Shown here piece by piece: positions 28,588 through 37,198 of a stretch of DNA of 64,000 nucleotides (position 1 is its first letter; each line of letters begins with the position of its first letter). A program made the position numbers and the translations under genes. The stretch covers positions 1-64,000 of the forward strand of contig NZ_FYBQ01000009.1 in the NCBI RefSeq assembly GCF_900186125.1, in the 5' to 3' direction. This DNA comes from Listeria goaensis. Its GTDB lineage: Bacteria; Bacillota; Bacilli; Lactobacillales; Listeriaceae. Under the pieces are notes generated by a model, which did no database searches, was not told the origin of the DNA, and saw only the letters and a list, made by a program, of their open reading frames with translations.

Positions 28588-29898
28588 TCACCACGGTAAA
28601 TCGTTTTGCACTAGATTTTCATACGATTCGCGTCGCACAACAAGTTTTGCGTTACCATTTTCCACAAATACAACTGGCGGACGTGGAATGCGATTATAGT
28701 TGCTTGCCATCGCATAACCGTAGGCTCCTGTACAAAATACCGCTAGCACATCACCAGAATTTGATTTTGGAAGCGGCAAATCCCAAATTAACATGTCACC
28801 AGACTCACAACATTTCCCAGCAATTGAAACAGTTTCTTCAGTCTCAAGTAGTGGTGCATTCGCAAGCACAGCTTCATAATGTGCCTCGTAAAGCGCAGGA
28901 CGAATATTATCACTCATGCCACCGTCAACCGCAACATATTCTCTAACACCCGGAACTTCTTTTCTAGAACCAATTTTATAAAGGGTCGTTCCCGCTTCCC
29001 CCACTAACGAGCGGCCCGGTTCAATCCAAATTTCAGGAACGCGCAACCCATTTTCATTCGCCATTTTCTTCACTTCTTGGATAATTTCCTTCACATATTC
29101 AGAAGGCTCAAGCGGCTTGTCCTCTTCCGTATAACGGACACCAAATCCACCACCTAAGTTTAAAACTTGTGAGTCAAACTGCAATGTGTCATGCCACTCC
29201 ACCAGTTTTTCCATAATGCGATGAGCAGCCATAATAAACCCTGTTGTTTCAAAAATTTGGGAACCAATGTGGCAATGAAGCCCGATTAAATCAAATTGAT
29301 TCGGTGCAGCCAAAATGCGTTTAATGGCCTCTTCCGCTTGACCATTTGTTAAACCAAAACCAAATTTTGAATCATCTTGCCCCGTCAATATGTAATCATG
29401 CGTGTGCGCTTCAATTCCAGGAGTTACACGAACTAAAACAGGCATTTTAGTCGCCCGTTTTTCAAGTATTTCCTTTAACAATTCAATTTCATAATAATTA
29501 TCGACCACGATACAGCCAATGCCATAGTCAATCGCCATTTCAATTTCTTCCGCCGTTTTATTATTCCCGTGGAAATGAATCCGTTCAGGTGGGAAATTCG
29601 CTTTCATCGCCGTATAAAGTTCACCGCCTGATACAACATCAAGCGATAAGCCTTCCTCTGCCATAAGTTCATAAATCGCAATGGAAGAAAATGCTTTACT
29701 TGCATAGGCCACCTGCGCACGAACGCCTAACTTTTCAAATGTTTTCTTAAATCCTCTGGCACGCTCACGAATTAGCGCTACATCATAGACGTATAAAGGG
29801 GTTCCAAATTCTTCGACTAACTTTAATGTGTCTACCCCTCCGATTTCTAGATGTCCTTCCGTATTCACATTCATAGTCCCAAAACGTTCAAATGTCAC
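28588..29898 (-). CDS. lysA: Diaminopimelate decarboxylase
   Basis: Decarboxylates meso-DAP to lysine. Fold-type III PLP enzyme of 436 residues; PLP lysine in QVAYASKAFSS, glycine-rich LNLGGGFGVRY and EPGRSLVGEAG, and catalytic Cys in GKCCESGD. The start is GTG at 29898 with GGGGGATAGGC upstream; an ATG eight codons later is an alternative. The dapF gene near the right end supplies its meso-DAP substrate. Confidence 0.95.
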   Translation of the reverse strand: MTFERFGTMNVNTEGHLEIGGVDTLKLVEEFGTPLYVYDVALIRERARGFKKTFEKLGVRAQVAYASKAFSSIAIYELMAEEGLSLDVVSGGELYTAMKANFPPERIHFHGNNKTAEEIEMAIDYGIGCIVVDNYYEIELLKEILEKRATKMPVLVRVTPGIEAHTHDYILTGQDDSKFGFGLTNGQAEEAIKRILAAPNQFDLIGLHCHIGSQIFETTGFIMAAHRIMEKLVEWHDTLQFDSQVLNLGGGFGVRYTEEDKPLEPSEYVKEIIQEVKKMANENGLRVPEIWIEPGRSLVGEAGTTLYKIGSRKEVPGVREYVAVDGGMSDNIRPALYEAHYEAVLANAPLLETEETVSIAGKCCESGDMLIWDLPLPKSNSGDVLAVFCTGAYGYAMASNYNRIPRPPVVFVENGNAKLVVRRESYENLVQNDLPW

Positions 29899-29983
29899 GC
29901 CTATCCCCCACCTTTACCAAAGAAATTTAATTTAAGTTCTTTACTATAGTAGCATAAAGGGCACTTCGGAAACAATAACAATC

Positions 29984-30019
29984 TAAATAAAAATACCTTT
30001 ACTAAAAAAGTAAAGGTAT
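29984..30019 (-). terminator. Terminator after punA
   Basis: Minus strand ATACCTTTACT-TTTTT-AGTAAAGGTAT followed by TTTTATTT (11 bp perfect stem), 12 bases after the punA stop. Confidence 0.9.
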
Positions 30020-30031
30020 CGAATACGCCTA

Positions 30032-30850
30032 TTAATTTAATTCGCCAACAATTGCTTTGACGTATGTTAAAAATGTGCTTCTAACTTTGTCAGTGGTTTC
30101 AATAACTTCGGCGTGAGATAACGGCTGGTCTAAAATTCCTGCCGCCATATTTGTAATGCAAGAAATCCCTAAAACGCGCATGCCAGCGTGTCTTGCCACA
30201 ATGACTTCCGAAACCGTCGACATTCCAACGGCGTCAGCGCCCAGTGTGCGCATCATGCGAATTTCGGCTGGCGTTTCATATGTTGGACCGCTGAAGCCTG
30301 CATAGACGCCTTCTTGAATGTTAATTTCCAATTTGTTTGCCAGTTTTCTTGCTGTTTCGCGTAACGAAAGTTGATATGCTTCTGACATATCCGGAAAGCG
30401 GGGGCCAAAATGGTCTTCATTTTTTCCAATAAGAGGATTGGTTCCCGTAAAATTAATATGGTCGGAAATCAGCATCAAATCGCCCGCTTTGTAAAGCTCG
30501 TTCACACCGCCAGCCGCATTTGTCACAATCAAAATTTCGACGCCAAGCTCCTTCATCACGCGAACAGGGAACGTAACGTCTTGCATGGAATAGCCTTCAT
30601 AAAAGTGAAAGCGTCCTTGCATCGCAACAACTCGCTTATTTTGAAGTTCACCGAAAACAAATTGGCCAGCATGCCCTTCTACCGTTGAAACTGGGAAATG
30701 TGGCACTTGATCATAAGATAATTGAACAGGATTTACAATTTCATCTGCCAAAACGCCTAACCCGGAACCGAGAATGAGTCCAATTGTTGGACGTTCTTGA
30801 TAACTTTCTCTAATTTTTGCTACTGCTTCGTTCACTTTTTGAGTGCTCAT
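30032..30850 (-). CDS. punA: Purine nucleoside phosphorylase
   Basis: Phosphorolysis of guanosine/inosine to base plus ribose-1-phosphate. A 272-residue trimeric-type PNP with LILGSGLG, HAGQFVFGELQNKRVVAMQGRFH (phosphate and ribose contacts) and GADAVGMSTVSEVIVARHAGM. It is the third gene of xerD-deoB-punA, 21 bases after deoB; DeoB converts its product to ribose-5-phosphate. Same type of unit in Bacillus (drm-pupG). Confidence 0.95.
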   Translation of the reverse strand: MSTQKVNEAVAKIRESYQERPTIGLILGSGLGVLADEIVNPVQLSYDQVPHFPVSTVEGHAGQFVFGELQNKRVVAMQGRFHFYEGYSMQDVTFPVRVMKELGVEILIVTNAAGGVNELYKAGDLMLISDHINFTGTNPLIGKNEDHFGPRFPDMSEAYQLSLRETARKLANKLEINIQEGVYAGFSGPTYETPAEIRMMRTLGADAVGMSTVSEVIVARHAGMRVLGISCITNMAAGILDQPLSHAEVIETTDKVRSTFLTYVKAIVGELN

Positions 30851-30871
30851 GTCTTTACTCCTTCTTTTCTA

Positions 30872-32056
30872 TTATTTTAAGTCGTGTAAAAAACTTTTAC
30901 CATATTCAGGCATTTTAACAGCGAAGTTTTCAGCAACCGTTGCACCTAAGTCTGCAAAAGTTTCGCGAAGTGGTAACGCTTTTCCGCCATCTTTAAAGCG
31001 TTTGGAATACACAAGAAGTGGTACATATTCACGCGTATGATCGGTGCCGCGGTAAGTGGGATCATTTCCATGATCCGCTGTAATCATTAATAAATCGTCT
31101 TCCGCCATTTTTTCAAATACTTCTGGAAGTCGTGCATCGAATTCTTCAAGTGCACGTCCGTAGCCTTCTGGATCGCGGCGATGACCGAATAACGCGTCAA
31201 AATCAACTAAATTGAGAAAACTCATACCTTCAAACGGTTTGTCTAAAACTTGTACAAGTTGGTCCATTCCGTCCATATTAGACTTCGTACGGATGGATTC
31301 TGTGACGCCTTCCCCGTCAAAAATATCGGAAATCTTGCCAATCGCAATGACATCCTTTCCACCGTCTTTTAGCGCATTCATAACAGTTGGTTTAAATGGC
31401 TTAAGTGCGTAGTCGTGGCGATTCGCCGTCCGTTTAAACGCGCCTGGTTCCCCGACATAAGGTCGTGCAATAATTCGCCCTAGCATGTAAGGGTCGTCAA
31501 GCGTAATTTCTCGACAAAACTCACAGATTTCGTAAAGCTCTTCAAGCGGGATAATATCCTCATGCGCCGCAATTTGCAGCACCGAATCAGCAGATGTGTA
31601 CACAATTAGTGCGCCGGTTTTCATTTGTTCCTCGCCGAGCTCATCTAAAATTTCCGTACCGCTAGCAGGTTTATTGCCAATTACTTTCCGCCCCGTCTTA
31701 TCTTCAATCTGCTTAATTAGCGCATCCGGAAAGCCGTCAGGAAATACACGGAAAGGCGTATCAATGTACAGTCCCATAATTTCCCAGTGCCCGGTCATCG
31801 TGTCTTTCCCACGCGACGCTTCTTGCATTTTCGTAAAGTAGGCAAGTGGTTTCTCTTCTTTTTCTATGCCTAAAACGGGTTCAATGTTGGAGAGGCCCAG
31901 TTTGCCCATTTCTGGCATGTGTAAGCCTTTCATGTGTTCAGCAATATGACCAAATGTATCGACACCAAAATCGTCAAATTCGGCCGCATCCGGCGCCTCA
32001 CCAATCCCAACTGAATCCATCACAACAACGTGAATACGTTTAAACTTTTCAACCAT
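30872..32056 (-). CDS. deoB: Phosphopentomutase
   Basis: Interconverts ribose/deoxyribose 1- and 5-phosphates. A 394-residue alkaline-phosphatase-superfamily enzyme with metal ligands in [14 protein letters not shown] and [21 protein letters not shown], and the phosphothreonine segment [12 protein letters not shown]. It lies between xerD and punA; deoC and pdp at 57.6-60.8 kb act in the same pathway. Also called drm. Confidence 0.95.
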   Translation of the reverse strand: MVEKFKRIHVVVMDSVGIGEAPDAAEFDDFGVDTFGHIAEHMKGLHMPEMGKLGLSNIEPVLGIEKEEKPLAYFTKMQEASRGKDTMTGHWEIMGLYIDTPFRVFPDGFPDALIKQIEDKTGRKVIGNKPASGTEILDELGEEQMKTGALIVYTSADSVLQIAAHEDIIPLEELYEICEFCREITLDDPYMLGRIIARPYVGEPGAFKRTANRHDYALKPFKPTVMNALKDGGKDVIAIGKISDIFDGEGVTESIRTKSNMDGMDQLVQVLDKPFEGMSFLNLVDFDALFGHRRDPEGYGRALEEFDARLPEVFEKMAEDDLLMITADHGNDPTYRGTDHTREYVPLLVYSKRFKDGGKALPLRETFADLGATVAENFAVKMPEYGKSFLHDLK

Positions 32057-32078
32057 TTCCTCATCGCCCTTCTATAAT

Positions 32079-32972
32079 TTATGCGCGCGGATGAAACTCT
32101 TTGTAGACATCTTTTAAACGCGCCTTTGTTACATGTGTATAAATTTGTGTCGTCGAAATATCTGAATGACCAAGCAGTTCTTGAACAGAACGCAAATCTG
32201 CCCCGTTTTCAAGTAAGTGCGTCGCAAATGAATGCCGTAACGTATGCGGGGTAATCGGTTTTTCAATGCCCGTCTTTTTCGCAAGTTGTTTCAAAATTTT
32301 CCAAAACCCTTGCCTTGTAAGCCCGTTTCCGTGATGATTCAAAAAGACAAAATCATTTCGATTAGAAGACTTCCTAAGTTTTGGTCGACCGTTTCGCAAA
32401 TATTCTTCCAAAACCGTTGTCGCCGTTTTCCCAAGCGGAATGATACGCTCTTTGTTCCCTTTTCCAATCGTTTGAATAAAGCCCATATGTAAGTGAAGGT
32501 CATCCATTTTAAGTTGCACCAGCTCAGTAACACGAAGCCCTGTCGCATAAAGCACCTCAAGCATCACTTGGTCGCGCAAGCCAAGCGGCGTATTCGTATT
32601 TGGCGCATCTAGCAGCTTCTCAACCTCTGCAAGACTAAGCACTTTAGGTAAACTTTGCGCTTGTTTTGGCGTCTCAATTTGGATCATTGGATCGCCTTTA
32701 ATTTTACCATCATGAAGTAAAAAATGAAAAAACGAACGAAGTGATGCAATGTAACGTGCCACCGTACGCGGCGACTTCCCGTCATTTCTAGCCACACTAA
32801 TAAATGCCACAATATCTTCACGCCCAACCTTTTCAAAATCATCATCGTTTGATTTTTCCTTGTAGAAGTTCGCAAAGTAAAGCAAGTCGCGTTTATAGGC
32901 AGCAAGCGTATTCATCGATAAACCACGTTCAACAGATAAAAAATGCAAAAAATCCTCAATTAAATCGTTCAT
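32079..32972 (-). CDS. xerD: Tyrosine recombinase XerD
   Basis: Chromosome dimer resolution at dif together with XerC. A 297-residue protein: SAM-like core-binding domain about 1-90, catalytic domain with ATGLRVTELVQL (Arg), HTLRHSFATHLLENGAD (His-x-x-Arg) and GHSDISTTQIYTHV (His, nucleophile Tyr). Placement upstream of deoB and downstream of fur is the XerD position in Listeria and Bacillus, so it is a housekeeping recombinase, not a mobile-element integrase. Confidence 0.93.
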   Translation of the reverse strand: MNDLIEDFLHFLSVERGLSMNTLAAYKRDLLYFANFYKEKSNDDDFEKVGREDIVAFISVARNDGKSPRTVARYIASLRSFFHFLLHDGKIKGDPMIQIETPKQAQSLPKVLSLAEVEKLLDAPNTNTPLGLRDQVMLEVLYATGLRVTELVQLKMDDLHLHMGFIQTIGKGNKERIIPLGKTATTVLEEYLRNGRPKLRKSSNRNDFVFLNHHGNGLTRQGFWKILKQLAKKTGIEKPITPHTLRHSFATHLLENGADLRSVQELLGHSDISTTQIYTHVTKARLKDVYKEFHPRA

Positions 32973-33065
32973 TTTCTCGCCTCCTGCCCATTCATTTTAA
33001 CATGAAACCCTTTTCTGGTGAACTTTTATCTGCTCACTCCGAAATTGTTGTTTTTTTCATATAAT

Positions 33066-33097
33066 TAAAAAAGAACTACTACATTCTTGTAGCAGTC
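33066..33097 (-). terminator. Terminator after fur
   Basis: Minus strand ACTGCTACA-AGAA-TGTAGTAGT (one G-T pair) followed by TCTTTTTT, six bases after the fur stop. Confidence 0.85.
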
Positions 33098-33102
33098 CCA
33101 AA

Positions 33103-33552
33103 CTATTTCTTGCTTTTTTTCTTGCAGTCTGAACAAACACCTTGAAACGTTAAACGATGGTCTTTAATAAGAAAATTCCAGCGCTGTTCAATTATTTTCT
33201 CGACATCTTCAAGCAAGTCTTCTTGAATCTCTTCCACCGATCCGCATTCTAAGCAAACAAGGTGATGATGGAAATGCTTGGCACCTTCTTTACGCAAATC
33301 ATAACGCGATACGCCATCACCAAAATTAATTTTATCGACAACACGCAGCTCCGTTAAAAGTTCGAGCGTCCGATAAACCGTTGCAAGGCCCGTATCAGGC
33401 GCGATATTCTTCACACGTAAAAAGACTTCTTCTGCACTTAAATGATCTTTTTCATTTTCCAGCAAAACACGAACTGTCGCTTCACGTTGCGGCGTTAATT
33501 TATAACTCGCATCATGAAGCTGAGCCTTAATTCGTTTAATGCGACCTTCCAT
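33103..33552 (-). CDS. fur: Ferric uptake regulator
   Basis: A 149-residue Fur-family repressor. Winged helix in residues about 15-85 (LTPQREATVRVLLEN, DTGLATVYRTLELL); the metal region HFHHHLVCLECGSVEEI and the C-terminal CSDCKK give the two CxxC structural zinc pairs. Assigned Fur rather than PerR or Zur from its neighbour fhuC and known synteny with xerD; sequence alone would allow doubt. The upstream region has AT-rich operator-like repeats, suggesting control by itself or PerR. Confidence 0.9.
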   Translation of the reverse strand: MEGRIKRIKAQLHDASYKLTPQREATVRVLLENEKDHLSAEEVFLRVKNIAPDTGLATVYRTLELLTELRVVDKINFGDGVSRYDLRKEGAKHFHHHLVCLECGSVEEIQEDLLEDVEKIIEQRWNFLIKDHRLTFQGVCSDCKKKSKK

Positions 33553-33595
33553 ATAGACGCCTCCCTTTAAAAATAAATATTCTCAATCAGAAACC

Positions 33596-33622
33596 ATTAT
33601 TTAGAATTATTATTATTTAGAA
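33596..33622. repeat. 27-bp operator-like repeat, copy 1 (fur side)
   Basis: Two copies of ATTATTTAGAA separated by TTATT. It lies 44 bases upstream of the fur ATG and differs from copy 2 at two positions (G for T). It contains TTAGAATTATTATTA, close to the PerR box TTATAATnATTATAA. Confidence 0.7.
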
Positions 33623-33747
33623 ATGAGTATCTTCACATTTCAACACTCTAAAAATATCCGCATTTCCATTCAGATAACTATGTTTATAACGATAACATAA
33701 TTTACAAAAACTGTCTATAGTGATTATCATTTACAGTAAAAATCAAG

Positions 33748-33774
33748 ATTATTTATAATTATTATTATTTATAA
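33748..33774. repeat. 27-bp operator-like repeat, copy 2 (fhuC side)
   Basis: Two copies of ATTATTTATAA separated by TTATT, 25/27 identical to copy 1 and located 24 bases upstream of the fhuC -35. TTATAATTATTATTA within it misses the PerR consensus by one base. Confidence 0.75.
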
Positions 33775-33797
33775 TTTTTACTTCCTAAAAGTTTGCC

Positions 33798-33826
33798 TTG
33801 AAAGTTACGCCTAAAACGTCTATACT
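33798..33826 (+). promoter_or_regulatory. fhuC promoter
   Basis: -35 TTGAAA (33798-33803), 17-base spacer, -10 TATACT (33821-33826), 46 bases before the fhuC ATG. Confidence 0.75.
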
Positions 33827-33834
33827 AAATTCAT

Positions 33835-33849
33835 TGAGAATCATTATCA
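33835..33849 (+). promoter_or_regulatory. Fur box at fhuC start site
   Basis: TGAGAATCATTATCA matches the 7-1-7 Fur consensus TGATAATnATTATCA with one mismatch and covers the expected transcription start, so Fur binding would block fhuC when iron is plentiful. A weaker match, CTATAGTGATTATCA, lies at 33715-33729. Confidence 0.8.
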
Positions 33850-33871
33850 CTAAAATAAATGGAGTGATTTT

Positions 33872-34714
33872 ATGCAAAACTTATATACAGAAAACCTGCA
33901 AATTGCTTATGATAAACGAATTATTGTTGACTCATTAAATATATCTATTCCTAAGGGAAAAATTACCGCCCTAGTTGGCGCAAATGGTTCTGGAAAATCT
34001 ACCATTTTAAAAACAATGTCTCGCCTTATGAAACCAAGTAAGGGACATGTCATTTTAGATGGTAAAAAAATCCATCAAGTCGCGACAAAGCAAATTGCGA
34101 AGGAACTTGCCATCTTGCCACAAAATCCGACAGCTCCCGGCGGCTTAACGGTTTATGAACTCATTGCTTATGGCCGCAGTCCTCATCAAACTGGTTTTAA
34201 AATCAGCAGTAAAGAGGATCAACATATGATTGAATGGGCGCTTAAAATGACGAATCTTGAAGAGTTTAAAGACCGCCCTATTGAAAACTTATCTGGTGGT
34301 CAAAGACAACGCGCTTGGATAGCGATGGCACTTGCACAAGATACATCCATTTTATTTTTAGATGAACCTACTACCTTTTTAGATATGACACACCAATTAG
34401 ATGTGATGAACATTTTGAAGCAGTTAAATCAAACTGAAAATCGTACCATCGTTATGGTCGTACATGATTTAAACCATGCTTCACGGTACGCTGAACATAT
34501 GATTGCCATCAAAAACGGGCAAGTTGCCGCAAGCGGAACACCTCAAGAAGTGATGACTTGCGAAATTTTAGAAGATGTTTTTAATATTAAAGCCGATATT
34601 TTAATGGACCCTAGAAGCGGCGTACCGCTTTGCCTGCCATATGAAACTTGTAACGGTTGTGAAATTAAAGATGTTGTAAGGGAGCTTGATCATGTTGAAG
34701 CCATCTCTATTTGA
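33872..34714 (+). CDS. fhuC: Iron-siderophore ABC transporter ATP-binding protein
   Basis: A 280-residue ATPase for ferric hydroxamate-type uptake. Walker A GANGSGKST, signature LSGGQRQRAW, Walker B ILFLDEPTTFLD and switch His in VVHDLNHA. Length and tail fit FhuC/FecE-type subunits; the tail has a small Cys cluster (CLPYETCNGC). Fur box at its promoter. No permease (fhuB, fhuG) or binding protein (fhuD) is next to it, though in L. monocytogenes they are, as I recall; it may serve permeases encoded elsewhere. It overlaps the reductase gene by 23 bases. Confidence 0.9.
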   Translation: MQNLYTENLQIAYDKRIIVDSLNISIPKGKITALVGANGSGKSTILKTMSRLMKPSKGHVILDGKKIHQVATKQIAKELAILPQNPTAPGGLTVYELIAYGRSPHQTGFKISSKEDQHMIEWALKMTNLEEFKDRPIENLSGGQRQRAWIAMALAQDTSILFLDEPTTFLDMTHQLDVMNILKQLNQTENRTIVMVVHDLNHASRYAEHMIAIKNGQVAASGTPQEVMTCEILEDVFNIKADILMDPRSGVPLCLPYETCNGCEIKDVVRELDHVEAISI

Positions 34715-35690
34715 TGTCACCATAATTGGTGGCGGCCCAGTCGGTTTATATGCCGCATTTTATAGCGGTCTTCGTTCTATGAAAACAAAAATTATTGATG
34801 CTGAACCAGATGTTGGCGGCAAAATTCGCTACTTCTATCCTGAAAAGCTGATTCATGATATTGGCGGCATCCCTGAAATTCTCGGTGCTGATTTAGTCGC
34901 TAATTTTACGAAACAGGCGGAAACGTTTAATCCGACCTTTGTTTTAAACACCCGCGCAACGTCTGTCGTCAAACAAAATGATGGCACTTTCTATATTAAG
35001 ACGGACGACGGGACCGTTCATTTAACCAAAACGATTATTATTGCAGTTGGTAGCGGGACTTACAAAATGAATCCGCTCGAAGCTCGTTTTGCGGAAAATT
35101 TCCCAGCACAGATTCACTATCATTTGCGCGATTTGGAAAAGCTTAGAGATAAGAAAGTCGTCATTTCAGGAGGTGGCGATGCGGCGCTTGATGCAGCATT
35201 GATGCTTCTTCCGATTGCTAAAAGTGTTGAACTTATTTACCGTGGCGATGACTTCAAAGGCTATGAGGAACGCGCGAAAGCCGTTCATTCTTCTGGTATT
35301 ACGACACATTTGCACCACGAGATTACAAGCTTACATGGTGATGAAAATTTGAAAGAAATTGAATTAACTTGTAAGCATTCTGGGGAAAATAAAAAAGTTA
35401 TGTGCGATGCGGTTTTTGTCAATCACGGCGTTGAAGTCGATATTGGTACGATGCGTGACTGGGGATTTGCAACTGAAGAATGGGGCATAACAGTCGACAA
35501 AGAAATGCAGACGACTGTGCCAGGTATTTATGCTTGCGGCGATGTCGCCTGCTATCCGAGAAAAATTCGAATTATTGCAGCGGGGCTTCACGAAGGTCCA
35601 ATTGCTGTCAATAGCGCGAAAAAATATTTGGATCCAAATGCGGCGCCAGAAGCAATGGTTAGCACACATCACGAGCATTTTATGCACTAA
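34692..35690 (+). CDS. Ferredoxin/flavodoxin-NADP+ reductase, thioredoxin-reductase-like
   Basis: A 332-residue FAD- and NADPH-binding oxidoreductase of the YumC class. FAD site DVTIIGGGPVGLYAAFYSG, second dinucleotide site VVISGGGDAALDAALMLLP, and FAD C-terminal motif GIYACGDVACYP. It has no CxxC redox pair, so it is not thioredoxin reductase. The ATG at 34692 has AAGGGAG upstream; a TTG at 34686 is less likely. Coupled to fhuC under the Fur box, which suggests supply of electrons for iron release or for ferredoxin (inference). Confidence 0.9.
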   Translation: MLKPSLFDVTIIGGGPVGLYAAFYSGLRSMKTKIIDAEPDVGGKIRYFYPEKLIHDIGGIPEILGADLVANFTKQAETFNPTFVLNTRATSVVKQNDGTFYIKTDDGTVHLTKTIIIAVGSGTYKMNPLEARFAENFPAQIHYHLRDLEKLRDKKVVISGGGDAALDAALMLLPIAKSVELIYRGDDFKGYEERAKAVHSSGITTHLHHEITSLHGDENLKEIELTCKHSGENKKVMCDAVFVNHGVEVDIGTMRDWGFATEEWGITVDKEMQTTVPGIYACGDVACYPRKIRIIAAGLHEGPIAVNSAKKYLDPNAAPEAMVSTHHEHFMH

Positions 35691-35773
35691 AAAAGGTTGG
35701 GAATTTTGAGCCACCAAAAAAAGTTAGACCTAAAATCTAACTTTTCGGGGGCATAACATTTTCCCAACCTTTT
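35691..35773. terminator. Nested bidirectional terminator
   Basis: Outer arms AAAAGGTTGGGAA / TTCCCAACCTTTT enclose an inner hairpin AAAAGTTAGA-CCTAAAA-TCTAACTTTT. It separates the convergent reductase and nudF genes and should work on both strands. Confidence 0.8.
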
Positions 35774-36329
35774 ACTGTTCTTCTGCTTTTAATTGTTCTA
35801 ACTCTAAATATTGAATTGCAAACATTGTTTTGGCATCGCAAATTGAAGCTTCTTCAATTAACTGCTTGGCTTCATCTAAAGTGACTTCTAAAACATTGAT
35901 AAATTCATCATCATCTTGGGCTAAAGGTTTATTTTGTTTATGTAAGCCTCGTGCGACATAAATATGGATAATTTCATCAGCAAAGCCTGGTGCCGTGTAA
36001 AAAGAAGTTAATAACTCTAGTCCACTTGCCTTATAGCCTGTTTCTTCTTCTAGTTCACGTTGTGCTGTTTCTTCTTTTGGTTCATTTACTTCCATTTTAC
36101 CTGCTGGAATTTCAACGACTGTTTTCTCTAAAGGTTTACGATATTGCTCGACCATAACAATTTTCCCATCGTGTGTAATCGGAATAATCCCCACTGCTCC
36201 CGGATGTTTAATGAGCTCTCTTTTCGCGATTTTACCGTTTGGAAGGCGCACATTTGCTACAGAAAGCTCCACAACACGTCCTTTAAAAATGGTTTCCTCA
36301 CTAATTGTTTTTTCTTCTAAATCCTTCAT
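35772..36329 (-). CDS. nudF: ADP-ribose pyrophosphatase (Nudix)
   Basis: Hydrolyses ADP-ribose to AMP and ribose-5-phosphate. A 185-residue protein whose Nudix box starts at GKMEVNEPKEETAQRELEEE and continues TGY, matching GX5EX7REUXEEXGU. The N-terminal strand-rich dimerization segment and VEQYRKPL, EIPAGK motifs match the NudF/YqkG group. It stands alone; RBS AAGAAGGTGC. The 36330-36550 gap upstream holds only promoter-like sequence (TATAAT at 36474-36479 for the plus-strand xpaC). Confidence 0.92.
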   Translation of the reverse strand: MKDLEEKTISEETIFKGRVVELSVANVRLPNGKIAKRELIKHPGAVGIIPITHDGKIVMVEQYRKPLEKTVVEIPAGKMEVNEPKEETAQRELEEETGYKASGLELLTSFYTAPGFADEIIHIYVARGLHKQNKPLAQDDDEFINVLEVTLDEAKQLIEEASICDAKTMFAIQYLELEQLKAEEQ

Positions 36330-36550
36330 TTAGAGCACCTTCTTTCTATTTATATATTTTAACATAAAATTTGGTCCGAGATGAATTTACATCGCACGAC
36401 TGATAACATCATTTCTTCAATTATGGTATGATGAAGTCAAATCAAACATCCTTTCTAAAAAGAAAAAATCTTGTATAATGAAAGTAAGTAATCCCAAGAG
36501 ATTACATAAATTTATTTTTTAGAATAGGTATCTGAAGGAGAAGATAAACA

Positions 36551-37198
36551 ATGACTACATTTAAAAAGATTATGGCGTTTACAGGTTCCATTTTTATCGT
36601 CATCGTGTTATTCGGTATTCTTTCAGCCATCTTAAAGAGTAGCTGGCTTCTGATTGCTTTAATCACCATTGCTGTAGCTTCTATTCTGTTTTTCTTTTCT
36701 GCAAAAGCAGGTGACCAAGCTTTAACCGAAAAGACAGGTTTAACAAAAAAAGAATTCAAATATATTCGCTCAAATTTAGAGGAAGCGCGTCTTAAAATAA
36801 TGCGCCTTCAAAAAATCATGTCTACAAATAAAGGACTCTATTCTTTTCAAGAACGTAACAAAACACTTCAACTGGCGAAAAGAATCTATGGGATTGTAAA
36901 AGATGAACCAAAACGTTTTTACGAAGCGGAAGATTTCTTCTTCTCCCACCTTGATTCACTTGTAGAACTTACTGAGAAATATGCTTTTCTTGAGAGCCAA
37001 CCTGTTAAAGATAAAAAAATCTATCAAACTTTGTCAGACACTCGCTCACTTTTAAATGATTTGAGCCGTGTGATTGAAAAGGATTTGTTTACACTCCTTA
37101 ATCAAGATGTTAACAGTCTTGATTTTGAGCTTGAAGTTGCTAAAAACTCAATTTCCAAGCAAAAACAAAAGTTCGAAAGGAGCTCGAAACATGAGTGA
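36551..37198 (+). CDS. xpaC: XpaC-like membrane protein
   Basis: A 215-residue protein with two N-terminal membrane helices (about 5-30 and 32-48), then a helical cytoplasmic domain ([17 protein letters not shown] ... [14 protein letters not shown]). It is the family annotated for 5-bromo-4-chloroindolyl phosphate hydrolysis in Bacillus, though it has no phosphatase motif and the true role is unclear. It overlaps telA by eight bases; xpaC-telA pairing is conserved in Firmicutes. RBS GAAGGAGAAGAT. Confidence 0.88.
   Translation: MTTFKKIMAFTGSIFIVIVLFGILSAILKSSWLLIALITIAVASILFFFSAKAGDQALTEKTGLTKKEFKYIRSNLEEARLKIMRLQKIMSTNKGLYSFQERNKTLQLAKRIYGIVKDEPKRFYEAEDFFFSHLDSLVELTEKYAFLESQPVKDKKIYQTLSDTRSLLNDLSRVIEKDLFTLLNQDVNSLDFELEVAKNSISKQKQKFERSSKHE

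Noticed and set aside
32079-32972. Tyrosine recombinase as sign of a prophage or island
   Set aside because: Sequence and place between fur and deoB fit housekeeping XerD; no att repeats or phage genes nearby.
33596-33774. Two repeated units taken as a CRISPR array
   Set aside because: Only two copies, 125-base gap, AT-rich operator-like sequence and no cas genes.
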